Position numbers and translations under genes: made by a program. Of a stretch of DNA of 49,266 nucleotides, positions 39,322 to 46,699 are shown in pieces. Every line of letters begins with the position of its first letter. Position 1 is the first letter of the stretch. The DNA is from CARZYU01 sp964370085 (GTDB lineage: Bacteria; Bacillota_I; Bacilli_A; RF39; UBA660). The stretch is taken from contig CAYJHI010000001.1 of assembly GCA_964370085.1 (NCBI GenBank), positions 1-49,266 of the forward strand, read 5' to 3'. The notes beneath the pieces are model-generated. The model saw only the letters and a program-made list of their open reading frames with translations. It was not told the origin of the DNA and did not search any database.

Positions 39322-40935
39322 ATGATAGATATTAGTATAAACAAAGGTGTTAAGTCATTTGGTTTTGGAAATATATTAAATAATGTCTCTTTAGATATTA
39401 TGAATAAAGAAAGAATAGCTATTATAGGAGATAATGGAAGTGGAAAAAGCACTTTATTAAAACTTATAGTGGGATTAGAACAATTCACTTCAGGTACCTT
39501 ATCTTTGCGTAGTAAAATTACATTAGGTTATTTAGAGCAATTAGAAGATAAAAAATATAGTAGTATTACAGTTAGAGATATTTTATATGAAAGTGTTAGT
39601 GATATTACGAAGATGGAATCTAAATTAAGAAGTTTGGAAGAAAAGATGGCTAATTGTAGTGGTAATGACTTAGATGATTTACTTAGACGATATGGTAATT
39701 TACAAGAAGCTTTTATTACTGTAGGTGGCTATGAAGTTTCTGAAAAGGTTGGTCGTATTATAACTGGTTTTAAATTAGAAGGGTTACTTAGTTCTTTATT
39801 TGGTACTTTGAGTGGTGGTGAGAAAAGAATAGTTAGTCTTGCTAAAATTATGGTTAATAATCCTGATGTTTTATTGTTAGATGAACCTACTAATCACTTA
39901 GATATTGAAACATTAGATTGGTTAGAAAAATATTTAAGAAACTATGATGGAACTGTTATTATTGTTTCACATGACCGTTTCTTTTTAGATCAGGTTGTTA
40001 ATAAAACAATTTTAATCGAAAGAGGCGAGTTAGAAATATTTCATGGTAATTATAGTTATTATGTAGAAGAAAAAGAAAAGAAAGTCTTAATAGAATTTGA
40101 AAAATATAAAAATCAACAGAAACAAATAGAGGCAATGAGGGCATCTATTAAGAAATTGCGTGAATATGGTAGGTTAGCTTCTCCTATGGGAGGTGAACAG
40201 TTTTTTAGACGTGCTGCTAGTATTGAAAAGCGTTTAGAGAAAATAGAAATGTTGAATAAACCTTTAACTAAAAAAGATTTGCCATTATCTTTTGAAATGG
40301 AAAATAGGTCTAGTAGGGATGTTGTTATGATTGATAAATTAGATATGTTTATTGGAGATAGAAATTTGTTAAGAAAAGCATCGATGCAAATTAAATATAA
40401 AGACTGTATTTGTTTATTTGGTAATAATGGTTGTGGAAAGAGTACTTTAATTAAGGAAATACTAAATAATAATAATTCTAATATTACAGTGGGTAATAGA
40501 GTTAAAATAGGTTATATACCTCAAGAAGTAGAATTTATTGATTCTGAAATGAGTGTTTTTAGTTATGCTAGATCTTTCTTTATAGGAGAAGATTCTCATT
40601 TACGTGCTGCTTTAGTTAAGTTTTTATTTTATAATGAGGATATTTTTAAGAAGTTAAAAGTACTTTCTGGTGGAGAAAAGATTCGTTTAAAACTATTTGA
40701 ATTAATATGTAAGAAGGCTAATTTTTTAATCTTTGATGAACCTACTAATCATATAGATATTAATACTAAGGAAATGTTAGAAGATGCTTTAAAAGATTTT
40801 GAGGGAACTGTTTTATTTGTGTCTCATGATAGATATTTTATTAATAAGATTGCTAATAAAATATATTTAATAGAGAATAATCAACTTAATCTTTTTTTAG
40901 GTAATTATGACGAGTACAAAGAAAAGTTTAAATAA
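39322..40935 (+). CDS. ABC-F ATPase, candidate ribosome-protection protein
   Basis: A 537-residue protein of two ABC domains and no membrane segment. First domain: GDNGSGKST (36-44), LSGGEKR, LLLDEPTNHLDIETLDWLE and SHDRFF. Second: GNNGCGKST (about 372-380), LSGGEKIR and FDEPTNHIDINTKE. The linker of about 85 residues is a helical hairpin with ASPMGGEQFFRRAASIEKRLEK; this part enters the ribosome in ABC-F proteins. The family includes translation factors and antibiotic-resistance proteins (Vga/Lsa/Msr/CplR groups). The attenuator upstream favours a drug-induced resistance type, but I cannot name the substrate. GAGGAGG ribosome-binding site. Confidence 0.9.
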   Translation: MIDISINKGVKSFGFGNILNNVSLDIMNKERIAIIGDNGSGKSTLLKLIVGLEQFTSGTLSLRSKITLGYLEQLEDKKYSSITVRDILYESVSDITKMESKLRSLEEKMANCSGNDLDDLLRRYGNLQEAFITVGGYEVSEKVGRIITGFKLEGLLSSLFGTLSGGEKRIVSLAKIMVNNPDVLLLDEPTNHLDIETLDWLEKYLRNYDGTVIIVSHDRFFLDQVVNKTILIERGELEIFHGNYSYYVEEKEKKVLIEFEKYKNQQKQIEAMRASIKKLREYGRLASPMGGEQFFRRAASIEKRLEKIEMLNKPLTKKDLPLSFEMENRSSRDVVMIDKLDMFIGDRNLLRKASMQIKYKDCICLFGNNGCGKSTLIKEILNNNNSNITVGNRVKIGYIPQEVEFIDSEMSVFSYARSFFIGEDSHLRAALVKFLFYNEDIFKKLKVLSGGEKIRLKLFELICKKANFLIFDEPTNHIDINTKEMLEDALKDFEGTVLFVSHDRYFINKIANKIYLIENNQLNLFLGNYDEYKEKFK

Positions 40936-40941
40936 CATATC

Positions 40942-40969
40942 ACCAAAATGATAGTTAAGCCATACAATA
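40942..40969 (+). promoter_or_regulatory. Sigma-K-like promoter of the YjcZ-like pair
   Basis: AC (40942-40943), 17 nt, CATACAATA (40961-40969): full match to AC - 16-17 nt - CATANNNTA. It is 33 nt before the first microgene. Confidence 0.55.
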
Positions 40970-41001
40970 AGATGAATACCAGAAAAAAGGAGGTAATCAC
41001 T

Positions 41002-41082
41002 ATGTGTAACAATGTTTCACCTGCTGCAGTAGTTTTAGTTTTATTCATTTTATTAGTTATCATAATCGGTGCTTACGTATAA
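41002..41082 (+). CDS. YjcZ-like sporulation microprotein, 26 aa
   Basis: MCNNVSPAAVVLVLFILLVIIIGAYV: a short polar head and one hydrophobic helix ending in IIIGAYV, the pattern of the YjcZ/YnzL-type sporulation microproteins, which are widespread in spore formers and of unclear function. A very strong AAGGAGGT site precedes the ATG, and a sigma-K-like promoter lies upstream. Followed 19 nt later by a second such gene. Codon choice (ATC, GGT, TAC) fits high expression. Confidence 0.7.
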   Translation: MCNNVSPAAVVLVLFILLVIIIGAYV

Positions 41083-41101
41083 TCATTAAGGGGGTGTAAA
41101 T

Positions 41102-41209
41102 ATGTCTTGTCCTAACACAACTTCTTCTAATGGTAATTGTGGGTTTGTTGTAATCGTTGTATTATATATTTTAATCGCAATTATCTTAGGAGCTAAAAAT
41201 TCTTGCTAA
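41102..41209 (+). CDS. YjcZ-like sporulation microprotein, 35 aa
   Basis: Begins MSCPNTTSSNGNCGFVVIVV, with a polar head of 12-13 residues and then a single hydrophobic helix ending ILGAKNSC. AGGGGGTG ribosome-binding site. Same design as the preceding gene (hydrophobic VIVVLYILIAIILGA core) but with three cysteines, one C-terminal. Probably a membrane microprotein of the mother cell or spore. The family call is by pattern only. Confidence 0.65.
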   Translation: MSCPNTTSSNGNCGFVVIVVLYILIAIILGAKNSC

Positions 41210-41228
41210 GAGTGTAATGCTCTTTTTT
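41209..41228 (+). terminator. Small hairpin after the microgenes
   Basis: AGAG-TGTAATG-CTCT followed by T6; weak stem. Confidence 0.4.
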
Positions 41229-41231
41229 AAC

Positions 41232-41262
41232 AAAAAACAACTACTCGGTTAGTTGTTTTTGT
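41232..41262. terminator. Bidirectional terminator before the HIT gene
   Basis: AAAAACAACTA / TTAGTTGTTTTT-type arms around CTCGG, with A and T tracts on both sides. It overlaps the stop of the convergent HIT gene. Confidence 0.75.
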
Positions 41263-41630
41263 ATGTCTTTTAAATTTTTAATTATTTCTTTATTAAAAGT
41301 ATGTTCATGTTTATCGTTAAAATATCTTGGTGTTAGGTGAATATGAAAATGTTTTATCTCTTGTCCATATTCATTGTTTTGAGCAATTGTTAATCCTTCA
41401 AAATTAAGTTTGTTTTTCCATGTTTCATATTTATCTTTTATTATTTTATAAATATAAGTTATTTCTTCTAATGGCATATCAGTAATATTTTCATAATGAT
41501 CTTTTGGTATTATTAACATGTCTCCATTAGTAGAAGGTTTAATATCTAAGAATATAATTACCTTACTATCTTCATATATTATTTCACTTGGTATTTCTTT
41601 ATTAATTATTTTACAAAATAGACAATCCAT
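41241..41630 (-). CDS. hit: HIT-family nucleotide hydrolase/transferase
   Basis: A 129-residue histidine-triad protein (Hint-like). It begins MDCLFCKIINKEIPS with a zinc CxxC pair, then YEDSKVIIFLDIKP and the histidine triad HFHIHLTPRY (about 97-106) that cleaves nucleotide phosphoramidates or dinucleotides. The ATG at 41630 is preferred because AAGGAGT precedes it and it matches the usual N-terminus; the frame could begin 7 codons earlier. The start lies 1 nt after the stop of the upstream gene, so the two are coupled. Confidence 0.92.
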   Translation of the reverse strand: MDCLFCKIINKEIPSEIIYEDSKVIIFLDIKPSTNGDMLIIPKDHYENITDMPLEEITYIYKIIKDKYETWKNKLNFEGLTIAQNNEYGQEIKHFHIHLTPRYFNDKHEHTFNKEIIKNLKDIQKQLTE

Positions 41631-41631
41631 T

Positions 41632-42360
41632 TTAAACTCCTTTTTCAACAATTATATTATAATCATTTAATGCTATTTTATGATCTGAGATAATGATAGG
41701 AAGAATAGTAATTAAGTCTTCTCTTGTAATAAACTCTTTTGTTATATTTGATAATTTATATGTTTCTTCAACAGTAGTTATTTTTAAAGAGTATTCAGTT
41801 ATATTATAAAGATTATTATGGTTTAAAAGTTCTAATAAATCTTTCGCAATTATTTCTGCTTCAAATGTTTGATGAACTATTTCTTTATTTAAAGTATATA
41901 TTGGTAGAAGATTAATCTCTTTATCGTTAATTAAATCTTCTTTAGTGTTATCACTCATTTGATCTAACTCTAGATTAATAGTAATATATTCTTCTTTGTT
42001 ATATTTATTAATATCTTTTTCAATACTCTCTATTAAACTTAATCCTTTGTAGTATTCTTCTTCATAGTTTTCAGATATTGTTCCATCTTCATTATAAGTT
42101 ATTATAAATGTTAAATTTTCATTTATATTATTAGTAATAGTTCTAGAGTAACTCTTATCTTCAATATTGAAATTTGTTTCTTCGATCATTGCTTCTTTTT
42201 CAATATTATTAAAATTTTCTTCTATATAAGTATCTAGTTTTTTATTAATGTTGTTAAGTGCAAAGATGTTTCCTTTTTCAGAAAAGATTAATAATCCTAA
42301 AGATACTATTGCTATTAAGAATACTAAAGACATACCAATCATTAAATTATTTTTTTTCAT
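41632..42360 (-). CDS. Hypothetical membrane-anchored protein, 242 aa
   Basis: N-terminal hydrophobic helix (about 7-27) after MKKNN, then about 215 acidic, Asn/Glu/Ile-rich residues with no cysteine that would be expected outside the membrane. I do not recognise the family. The last codons (EKGV stop) include the HIT ribosome-binding site. AGGTGATAAA-type site before its ATG. A terminator for the upstream gene separates it from that gene, so it probably has its own promoter. Confidence 0.65.
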   Translation of the reverse strand: MKKNNLMIGMSLVFLIAIVSLGLLIFSEKGNIFALNNINKKLDTYIEENFNNIEKEAMIEETNFNIEDKSYSRTITNNINENLTFIITYNEDGTISENYEEEYYKGLSLIESIEKDINKYNKEEYITINLELDQMSDNTKEDLINDKEINLLPIYTLNKEIVHQTFEAEIIAKDLLELLNHNNLYNITEYSLKITTVEETYKLSNITKEFITREDLITILPIIISDHKIALNDYNIIVEKGV

Positions 42361-42398
42361 TTTATCACCATTTATATTGTACCTATTATTAACAAAAA

Positions 42399-42420
42399 AA
42401 ACAACCTTATTAGGTTGTTT
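42399..42420 (-). terminator. Terminator of the 247-residue gene
   Basis: Read on the minus strand: AAACAACCT-AATA-AGGTTGTTT then T7. Confidence 0.8.
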
Positions 42421-42456
42421 AGTGAATACAGCGAATATTCATTTTAATTATGTAAC

Positions 42457-43200
42457 TTAAATTCTTTTTTTATTCACTTTAGTTGGAAGATAAGGTTTAT
42501 TATATTCTTCTAGTTTATCTAAAGTGTTATTTCTGTTTAAAGTTGTATTTGCCATATAACTTTCTGTTAATGTTGCTTCTGATAGAGTAGTGATAAATAA
42601 ATTAGATTCGTCTAATATTTTATATTCTAGTGTAATAATGTCTTTTCCTAGTACTTCACCTTTGTTGTTGACAGTTAGTTGGTACTGCTCAATTGATTCT
42701 AGAGATGTGTCACTTGTAATTTTTTCTTCAGTTAAGCTTTTAATACTTTCTAAAGTCTTTTGTAATTTTCTTTTCATAATTGGGATAGCCATTTTATAGT
42801 TACTTTGAGTATTAGCAATATGCTTGCTATCAACTTTGTATAATAATGAACCCATTTCTTTATCAATATCTTTATTATTATGGTCATAGTATAAAGCGGT
42901 AGCACTCATTAAGGCTTCTTTATAGGGAGTACCATTACTTTGAATTCTTCTTGCTAGTATTTCAATCATTGATGGAGCATATAAATAATTGTCTTTGGCA
43001 AAACGATCAAATTTAGTTGCTCTTTCTTTAGAGGAAGATGTTATTTCTTCTTCAGTTGCAATGACTTTTATAATACTATCTCTTTCAAAATCGTCTTCTA
43101 GATGTTCTAAGTAAGTAGAGATACTTATTTTAAATTCTCCTTCTAGTTGGTCTTTTAATGTTGTGATTGGATAATAATTGTTTTCTTTAATTTTACTCAT
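42457..43200 (-). CDS. Hypothetical protein, 247 aa
   Basis: I do not recognise this family. Soluble, helix-rich and charged. It starts MSKIKENNYYPITTLKDQLEG, has ATALYYDHNNKDI in the middle, and ends with a basic TKVNKKRI. There is no membrane segment or signal. AGGAGA ribosome-binding site overlaps the start. It stands alone between sufS (divergent) and a terminator. No catalytic motif seen. Confidence 0.65.
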   Translation of the reverse strand: MSKIKENNYYPITTLKDQLEGEFKISISTYLEHLEDDFERDSIIKVIATEEEITSSSKERATKFDRFAKDNYLYAPSMIEILARRIQSNGTPYKEALMSATALYYDHNNKDIDKEMGSLLYKVDSKHIANTQSNYKMAIPIMKRKLQKTLESIKSLTEEKITSDTSLESIEQYQLTVNNKGEVLGKDIITLEYKILDESNLFITTLSEATLTESYMANTTLNRNNTLDKLEEYNKPYLPTKVNKKRI

Positions 43201-43250
43201 AAATTCTCCTAATGTTTTTTAGTATAACTCTGTTAGTTTTGTTTGTCAAC

Positions 43251-43279
43251 TTTACTTTTATCTAAAAATATGTTAAAAT
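43251..43279 (+). promoter_or_regulatory. Sigma-A-like (extended -10) promoter of sufS-sufU
   Basis: TTTACT (43251-43256), 17 nt, TGT-TAAAAT (-10 at 43274-43279 with a TGN extension). It leaves a leader of about 110 nt before sufS. Confidence 0.5.
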
Positions 43280-43395
43280 AGGCGGCAATATGAAGAGATT
43301 GTATTTAATTTGTGATAAAATAGATTTATTAGTTAAAATATAATGTTTTGATTTTTAAAAGAAGAATAAAATAATAAGAATGATGGGGTGATAAA

Positions 43396-44592
43396 ATGAA
43401 TAGAGAAGATTTTCCTATAATAGATGATAAATTAATTTATTTAGATAATGGAGCGACTACTTTAAAACCTAAAGTTGTTGTGGAAGAAATTAATGATTAT
43501 TATTTGAAACATAGTGTTAATATTCATCGTGGTGATTATGATCTTGCTAAGAAGGTTGATGATTTATATGATGATGCTAGGAAGACTGTTAAAGAATTTA
43601 TTGGTGCTCATCGTAGTGAAGAGATTATATTTACTAAGGGTACTACCAATAGTTTAAATATGGTTGTTTTTGGTTATATGAAGAAACATTTAAAAAGTGG
43701 TGATGAGGTTTTAATTACTAAAGCAGAACATGCTTCTAATATACTTCCTTGGTTAGAACTAGTTAAATCTAATAATATTGTTCTTAAATATATGGATCTT
43801 GATGAAGAATATTGTTTATTAACAGAGAGTGTGGAAAAAAGTATTTCTTCTAGAACTAAGGTTATTTCAATTGCGGCTTTGACTAATGTAATTGGGGATG
43901 TTAGAGATATAGAAGCGATTGGAAAAATATGTAGAGATAATAATATTTTATTTGTAGTAGATGGGGCACAGAGTGTTCCACATATGAAGACTGATGTAGT
44001 CAGAGATAATATTGATTTCTTAGCTTTTTCTTCACATAAGATGTTAGGACCTACTGGTGTTGGTGTTTTATATGGAAGATATGAGCTTTTATATGAAATG
44101 GATCCAATTGAATTTGGAGGAGGAATGAGTGCGTTTTTTGAAGCTGATGGGAGTAATGAATTTAGAGATATTCCTAATTGTTTTGAAGCGGGAACACCTC
44201 CGATTGCACAAGTACTAGGGTTAAAAAAAGCAATTGATTATTTAAATGATATTGGTATGGATAAAGTATATGAACATGAATTAGAACTTAAGAGATATTT
44301 TATTGACCAGACTAAGGATATAGACAATTTAGTTATATATAATAAAAATACTAAGTCTGGTATAATTACATTTAACATTAAGGATGTTTTTAGTCAGGAT
44401 AGTGCGATATTCTTAAATCATTTTGGGATATGTGTAAGAGCAGGTAATCATTGTGCGAAAATATTAAAAGATGAAATTAATACGCGTAATACTTGTAGAT
44501 TGAGTTTTTATTTATATAATACAAAAGAAGAAGTAGATAAAGTAGTAGGAGTATTAAAAAGAAGTAGAGATATATTTAATATTATCTTGTAG
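43396..44592 (+). CDS. sufS: Cysteine desulfurase SufS
   Basis: A 398-residue group II PLP-dependent desulfurase. It starts REDFPIIDDKLIYLDNGATTLKP and has HRGDYDLAKK, TKGTTNSLN, AEHASN (stacking histidine), VDGAQSVPH, FSSHKMLGPTG (Schiff-base lysine) and the catalytic cysteine in RAGNHCAK near residue 355, within an extended loop as in SufS. It supplies persulfide sulfur to SufU for Fe-S cluster assembly. GGGGTGAT ribosome-binding site. Paired with sufU as in Bacillus, but sufC, sufD and sufB are not adjacent. Confidence 0.96.
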   Translation: MNREDFPIIDDKLIYLDNGATTLKPKVVVEEINDYYLKHSVNIHRGDYDLAKKVDDLYDDARKTVKEFIGAHRSEEIIFTKGTTNSLNMVVFGYMKKHLKSGDEVLITKAEHASNILPWLELVKSNNIVLKYMDLDEEYCLLTESVEKSISSRTKVISIAALTNVIGDVRDIEAIGKICRDNNILFVVDGAQSVPHMKTDVVRDNIDFLAFSSHKMLGPTGVGVLYGRYELLYEMDPIEFGGGMSAFFEADGSNEFRDIPNCFEAGTPPIAQVLGLKKAIDYLNDIGMDKVYEHELELKRYFIDQTKDIDNLVIYNKNTKSGIITFNIKDVFSQDSAIFLNHFGICVRAGNHCAKILKDEINTRNTCRLSFYLYNTKEEVDKVVGVLKRSRDIFNIIL

Positions 44593-44599
44593 GAGTTTT

Positions 44600-45010
44600 A
44601 TGAATAAAGAAGAGAAGAGAAATATAATAATTGATAACTATAATAATCCTTATAATAGAGGACTTAGTGGTGATAGTAAGTACAAGAAGTCTAATACTTT
44701 TATTTCTTCTTGTATTGATAATATTGATTTAGAAATTCTTATTGAAGAAGATATTATTTTAGATATTAGATTTGATGGTGAAGCTTGTGCGATTGCTACT
44801 TCTGCTACTTCTATTATGATTAAGACATTAATTGGTAAGAGTGTATTAGAAGTTAGAAATATTATTGATAATTATGAGAAGATGATTAATAATTTAGAGT
44901 GTGATAAGAGTTTATTAGGAGAATTAGTAGTGTATGATGATATATATTTACAACCTAATAGAAAGAAATGTGCTTTATTAGCAATGGAAGCATTAAAAAA
45001 AGTTTTATAA
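44600..45010 (+). CDS. sufU: SufU, zinc-dependent sulfurtransferase
   Basis: A 136-residue IscU-fold protein. The three zinc/sulfur ligand cysteines of SufU are found: SSCID (where most members have CGD), GEACAIA, and KKCALLA near the C-terminus. An Asp follows the first cysteine two residues later, so the Zn site Cys3-Asp is preserved despite the Gly-to-Ile change. TAGGAG ribosome-binding site 7 nt after sufS. SufU accepts sulfur from SufS. The first motif is divergent, which may reflect this lineage. Confidence 0.93.
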   Translation: MNKEEKRNIIIDNYNNPYNRGLSGDSKYKKSNTFISSCIDNIDLEILIEEDIILDIRFDGEACAIATSATSIMIKTLIGKSVLEVRNIIDNYEKMINNLECDKSLLGELVVYDDIYLQPNRKKCALLAMEALKKVL

Positions 45011-45043
45011 CTTATAAAGTTGTATTTAGATAAGTGTAATATT

Positions 45044-45083
45044 AAAGAAAAGTTTATTTTGTATGAGACTTTTCTTTTTTTTA
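45044..45083 (+). terminator. sufU terminator
   Basis: AAAGAAAAGT / ACTTTTCTTT arms (45044-45053 and 45068-45077) with a 14-nt loop and a T tract. Confidence 0.6.
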
Positions 45084-45168
45084 GTTACTATCTTGTTCTT
45101 ATTTTAATATTATAGTCATTTGTGTTATTACTTTTATCCCTGTATGATGTCTTCGAAAGGAGGGTTTT

Positions 45169-45501
45169 ATGCTTAATCAGGTTGTTTTAGTAGGACGTTT
45201 AGTAAAAGATCCAGAAATTAAAGAGTTTGAAAGTGGTAAGAAAGGTTCTAGTATTAGAATTGCTATTCCTAGAAGTTTTAAAAATATGGAAGGGAAATAT
45301 GATACTGATTTTATTGACTGTGTTTTGTGGGAACAGATAGCGACTAATACAAAAGAATATTGTAAGAAAGGAGATATACTTGGTATTAAAGGAAGATTGC
45401 AATCAAGAGTTATAGAAAAAGATAAAGATAAGAAGTATATAATGGAAGTGATTGTAGAGAAAGTTACTTTTTTATCTAATAAGAAAGAAGTGGAAGAGTA
45501 A
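45169..45501 (+). CDS. ssb: Single-stranded DNA-binding protein, short SsbB-like form
   Basis: A 110-residue OB-fold SSB: MLNQVVLVGRLVKDPEIK at the start, then FIDCVLWEQIA, YCKKGDILGIKGRLQSR and VEKVTFL. It stops soon after the OB fold, ending KKEVEE, and has neither the flexible linker nor the DDDIPF-type acidic tip that recruits partners in SsbA. The size matches Bacillus SsbB (113), the competence-associated paralogue, but the genome's SsbA is not in view. Strong AAAGGAGGG site. Single gene flanked by terminators. Confidence 0.92.
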   Translation: MLNQVVLVGRLVKDPEIKEFESGKKGSSIRIAIPRSFKNMEGKYDTDFIDCVLWEQIATNTKEYCKKGDILGIKGRLQSRVIEKDKDKKYIMEVIVEKVTFLSNKKEVEE

Positions 45502-45509
45502 TATTTATT

Positions 45510-45541
45510 AACTTATGCTCAGGATGAGTATAAGTTTTTTT
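45510..45541 (+). terminator. ssb terminator, repeat copy 1
   Basis: AACTTATGCTC-AGGAT-GAGTATAAGTT then T6. Almost the same sequence as the terminator at 46622-46653. Confidence 0.85.
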
Positions 45542-45575
45542 GGAAAAAATTGGTTGTTATATTAATATATAATTA

Positions 45576-45604
45576 TTTAAACTATTGGTTTAATATGTTA
45601 TAAT
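45576..45604 (+). promoter_or_regulatory. Promoter of the DUF4065 gene
   Basis: TTTAAA (45576-45581), 17 nt, TGT-TATAAT (-10 at 45599-45604 with extended TGN). Confidence 0.6.
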
Positions 45605-45627
45605 GTAGAAGAAATGGAGATGATTAT

Positions 45628-46116
45628 ATGGAATGTGTTGAAGACATTGCTAAATATATTTTATCTTTAGATACTACTAATGAGGTGTTTTTAAATAATT
45701 TAATTGTATTAAATAATAGAAAATGCTATGAAGGTAATGTTAGGCTGAATAAATATTTGCATATTATGCAAATGACTTATATGGCAATGTATGAAGAAAA
45801 ATTATTTGATGAAGTTATGTATGCTTTTGATAATGGTGTTGTTGTGGAAACTATTATGGACAATTATATGTTATTAAAGCGAACTAAAGATTCTTATGAA
45901 GTAGAGTCTGGTAGTATAAAAGATTTTGTTACTAAATTATATAATGTTTTAGAAAATGCACCTTTGAATGATTTGATAGAAATTTCTCATCAAGACAGTG
46001 AATGGAAAAAGAAACATGGATATTTTAGTAAAGATAAACAAATTATCAATGTAGATAAGCAACTGAATGAATATAAGAATTTGTGTGGAGATTTTATTTA
46101 CTTATTGAACAAATAA
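45628..46116 (+). CDS. DUF4065 (Panacea/SocA-like) domain protein
   Basis: A 162-residue protein with the DUF4065 pattern: EDIAKYILSL at the start, LNKYLHIMQMTYMAMYEEKLFDEVMYAFDNGVVV (the LNKLLYFaq...LFde...GPVV-type core, about 32-72), and LIEISHQDSEWKK (about 119-131, the SH..pW motif). This domain occurs in SocA-type proteolysis adaptors, phage-associated proteins and as antitoxin in many two-gene toxin-antitoxin pairs. The frame stops at 46114-46116, at the start of the 55-nt repeat beside the gap; the continuing ORF is in the -1 frame. A frameshift or an overlapping partner gene are both possible. Confidence 0.7.
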   Translation: MECVEDIAKYILSLDTTNEVFLNNLIVLNNRKCYEGNVRLNKYLHIMQMTYMAMYEEKLFDEVMYAFDNGVVVETIMDNYMLLKRTKDSYEVESGSIKDFVTKLYNVLENAPLNDLIEISHQDSEWKKKHGYFSKDKQIINVDKQLNEYKNLCGDFIYLLNK

Positions 46117-46612
46117 TTGAAGTAGCACAGATAGATTCTACTTATGGTAAACCAATATGGAAAGCGTTNNNNNNNNNNNNNNNNNNNNNNNNNNNNNNNN
46201 NNNNNNNNNNNNNNNNNNNNNNNNNNNNNNNNNNNNNNNNNNNNNNNNNNNNNNNNNNNNNNNNNNNNTAATTGAAGTAGCACAGATAGATTCTACTTAT
46301 GGTAAACCAATATGGAAAGCGTTATTACCTTCTAATGTACTTATTAAAGTTGATAATCCAGTAGAAGTTGTTCTTGATAAGGAAAGTTATGTTCAGTTGG
46401 ATAATAAATTTCAGATTGAATTGTTTCCAGAATTAGTGCAAGTAAGAAGACAAAATTCTAAATTGAGTGATGCTAAATTAGATAATATTATTGATAAATA
46501 TTATAGGTATCATAAAGAAAATGGTATTGATGATGAAAAGAATGTATATATGGATAAAATAGAAATATTAAAATTGAATAGTAATATTAGTGTATTAAAA
46601 ACAATGGTTTAA
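46083..46612 (+). CDS. ORF across the scaffold gap, downstream part of or partner to the DUF4065 gene
   Basis: If the duplicated 55 nt and the 100 N are collapsed, an uninterrupted frame of about 124 residues runs from a GTG at 46083 to 46612 (VAQIDSTYGKPIWKALLPSN... to NSNISVLKTMV). It overlaps the DUF4065 frame by 34 nt in the -1 frame, and its GTG lacks a good ribosome-binding site. It may be the C-terminal part of the same protein split by an indel near a contig end, or a coupled small gene such as a toxin. I recognise no family. The coordinates include the gap. Confidence 0.5.
46169..46268. other. Scaffold gap (100 N) between identical 55-nt ends
   Basis: Exactly 100 N. The 55 nt before it (46114-46168) and after it (46269-46323) are identical, the pattern of two assembly contigs that overlap by one k-mer but were joined as if separated. 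True sequence is probably 155 nt shorter. Confidence 0.95.
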
Positions 46613-46621
46613 TAATTAGTA

Positions 46622-46653
46622 AAACTTATACTCAGGATGAGTGTAAGTTTTTA
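46622..46653 (+). terminator. Terminator, repeat copy 2
   Basis: AAACTTATACTC-AGGAT-GAGTGTAAGTTT then T; 12-bp stem with one G-T pair. Loop and closing stem are the same as at 45510-45541. Confidence 0.85.
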
Positions 46654-46682
46654 TTGTTATATAAATATATTCTTTATATAAT
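46654..46682 (+). promoter_or_regulatory. Sigma-A promoter of the BI-1 gene
   Basis: TTGTTA (46654-46659), 17 nt, TATAAT (46677-46682), directly after the upstream terminator. Confidence 0.65.
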
Positions 46683-46699
46683 ATAGAGGAGGAGAGTTT

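Noticed and set aside
43290..43343. 17-codon ORF in the sufS leader, possible leader peptide
   Set aside because: It lies very near the predicted transcript start and is not followed by any clear terminator or alternative hairpins, unlike the ABC-F leader.
46081..46116. Programmed -1 frameshift between the DUF4065 frame and the next ORF
   Set aside because: No X-XXY-YYZ slippery heptamer in the right phase was found in the overlap; an indel at a contig end or a separate gene is simpler.
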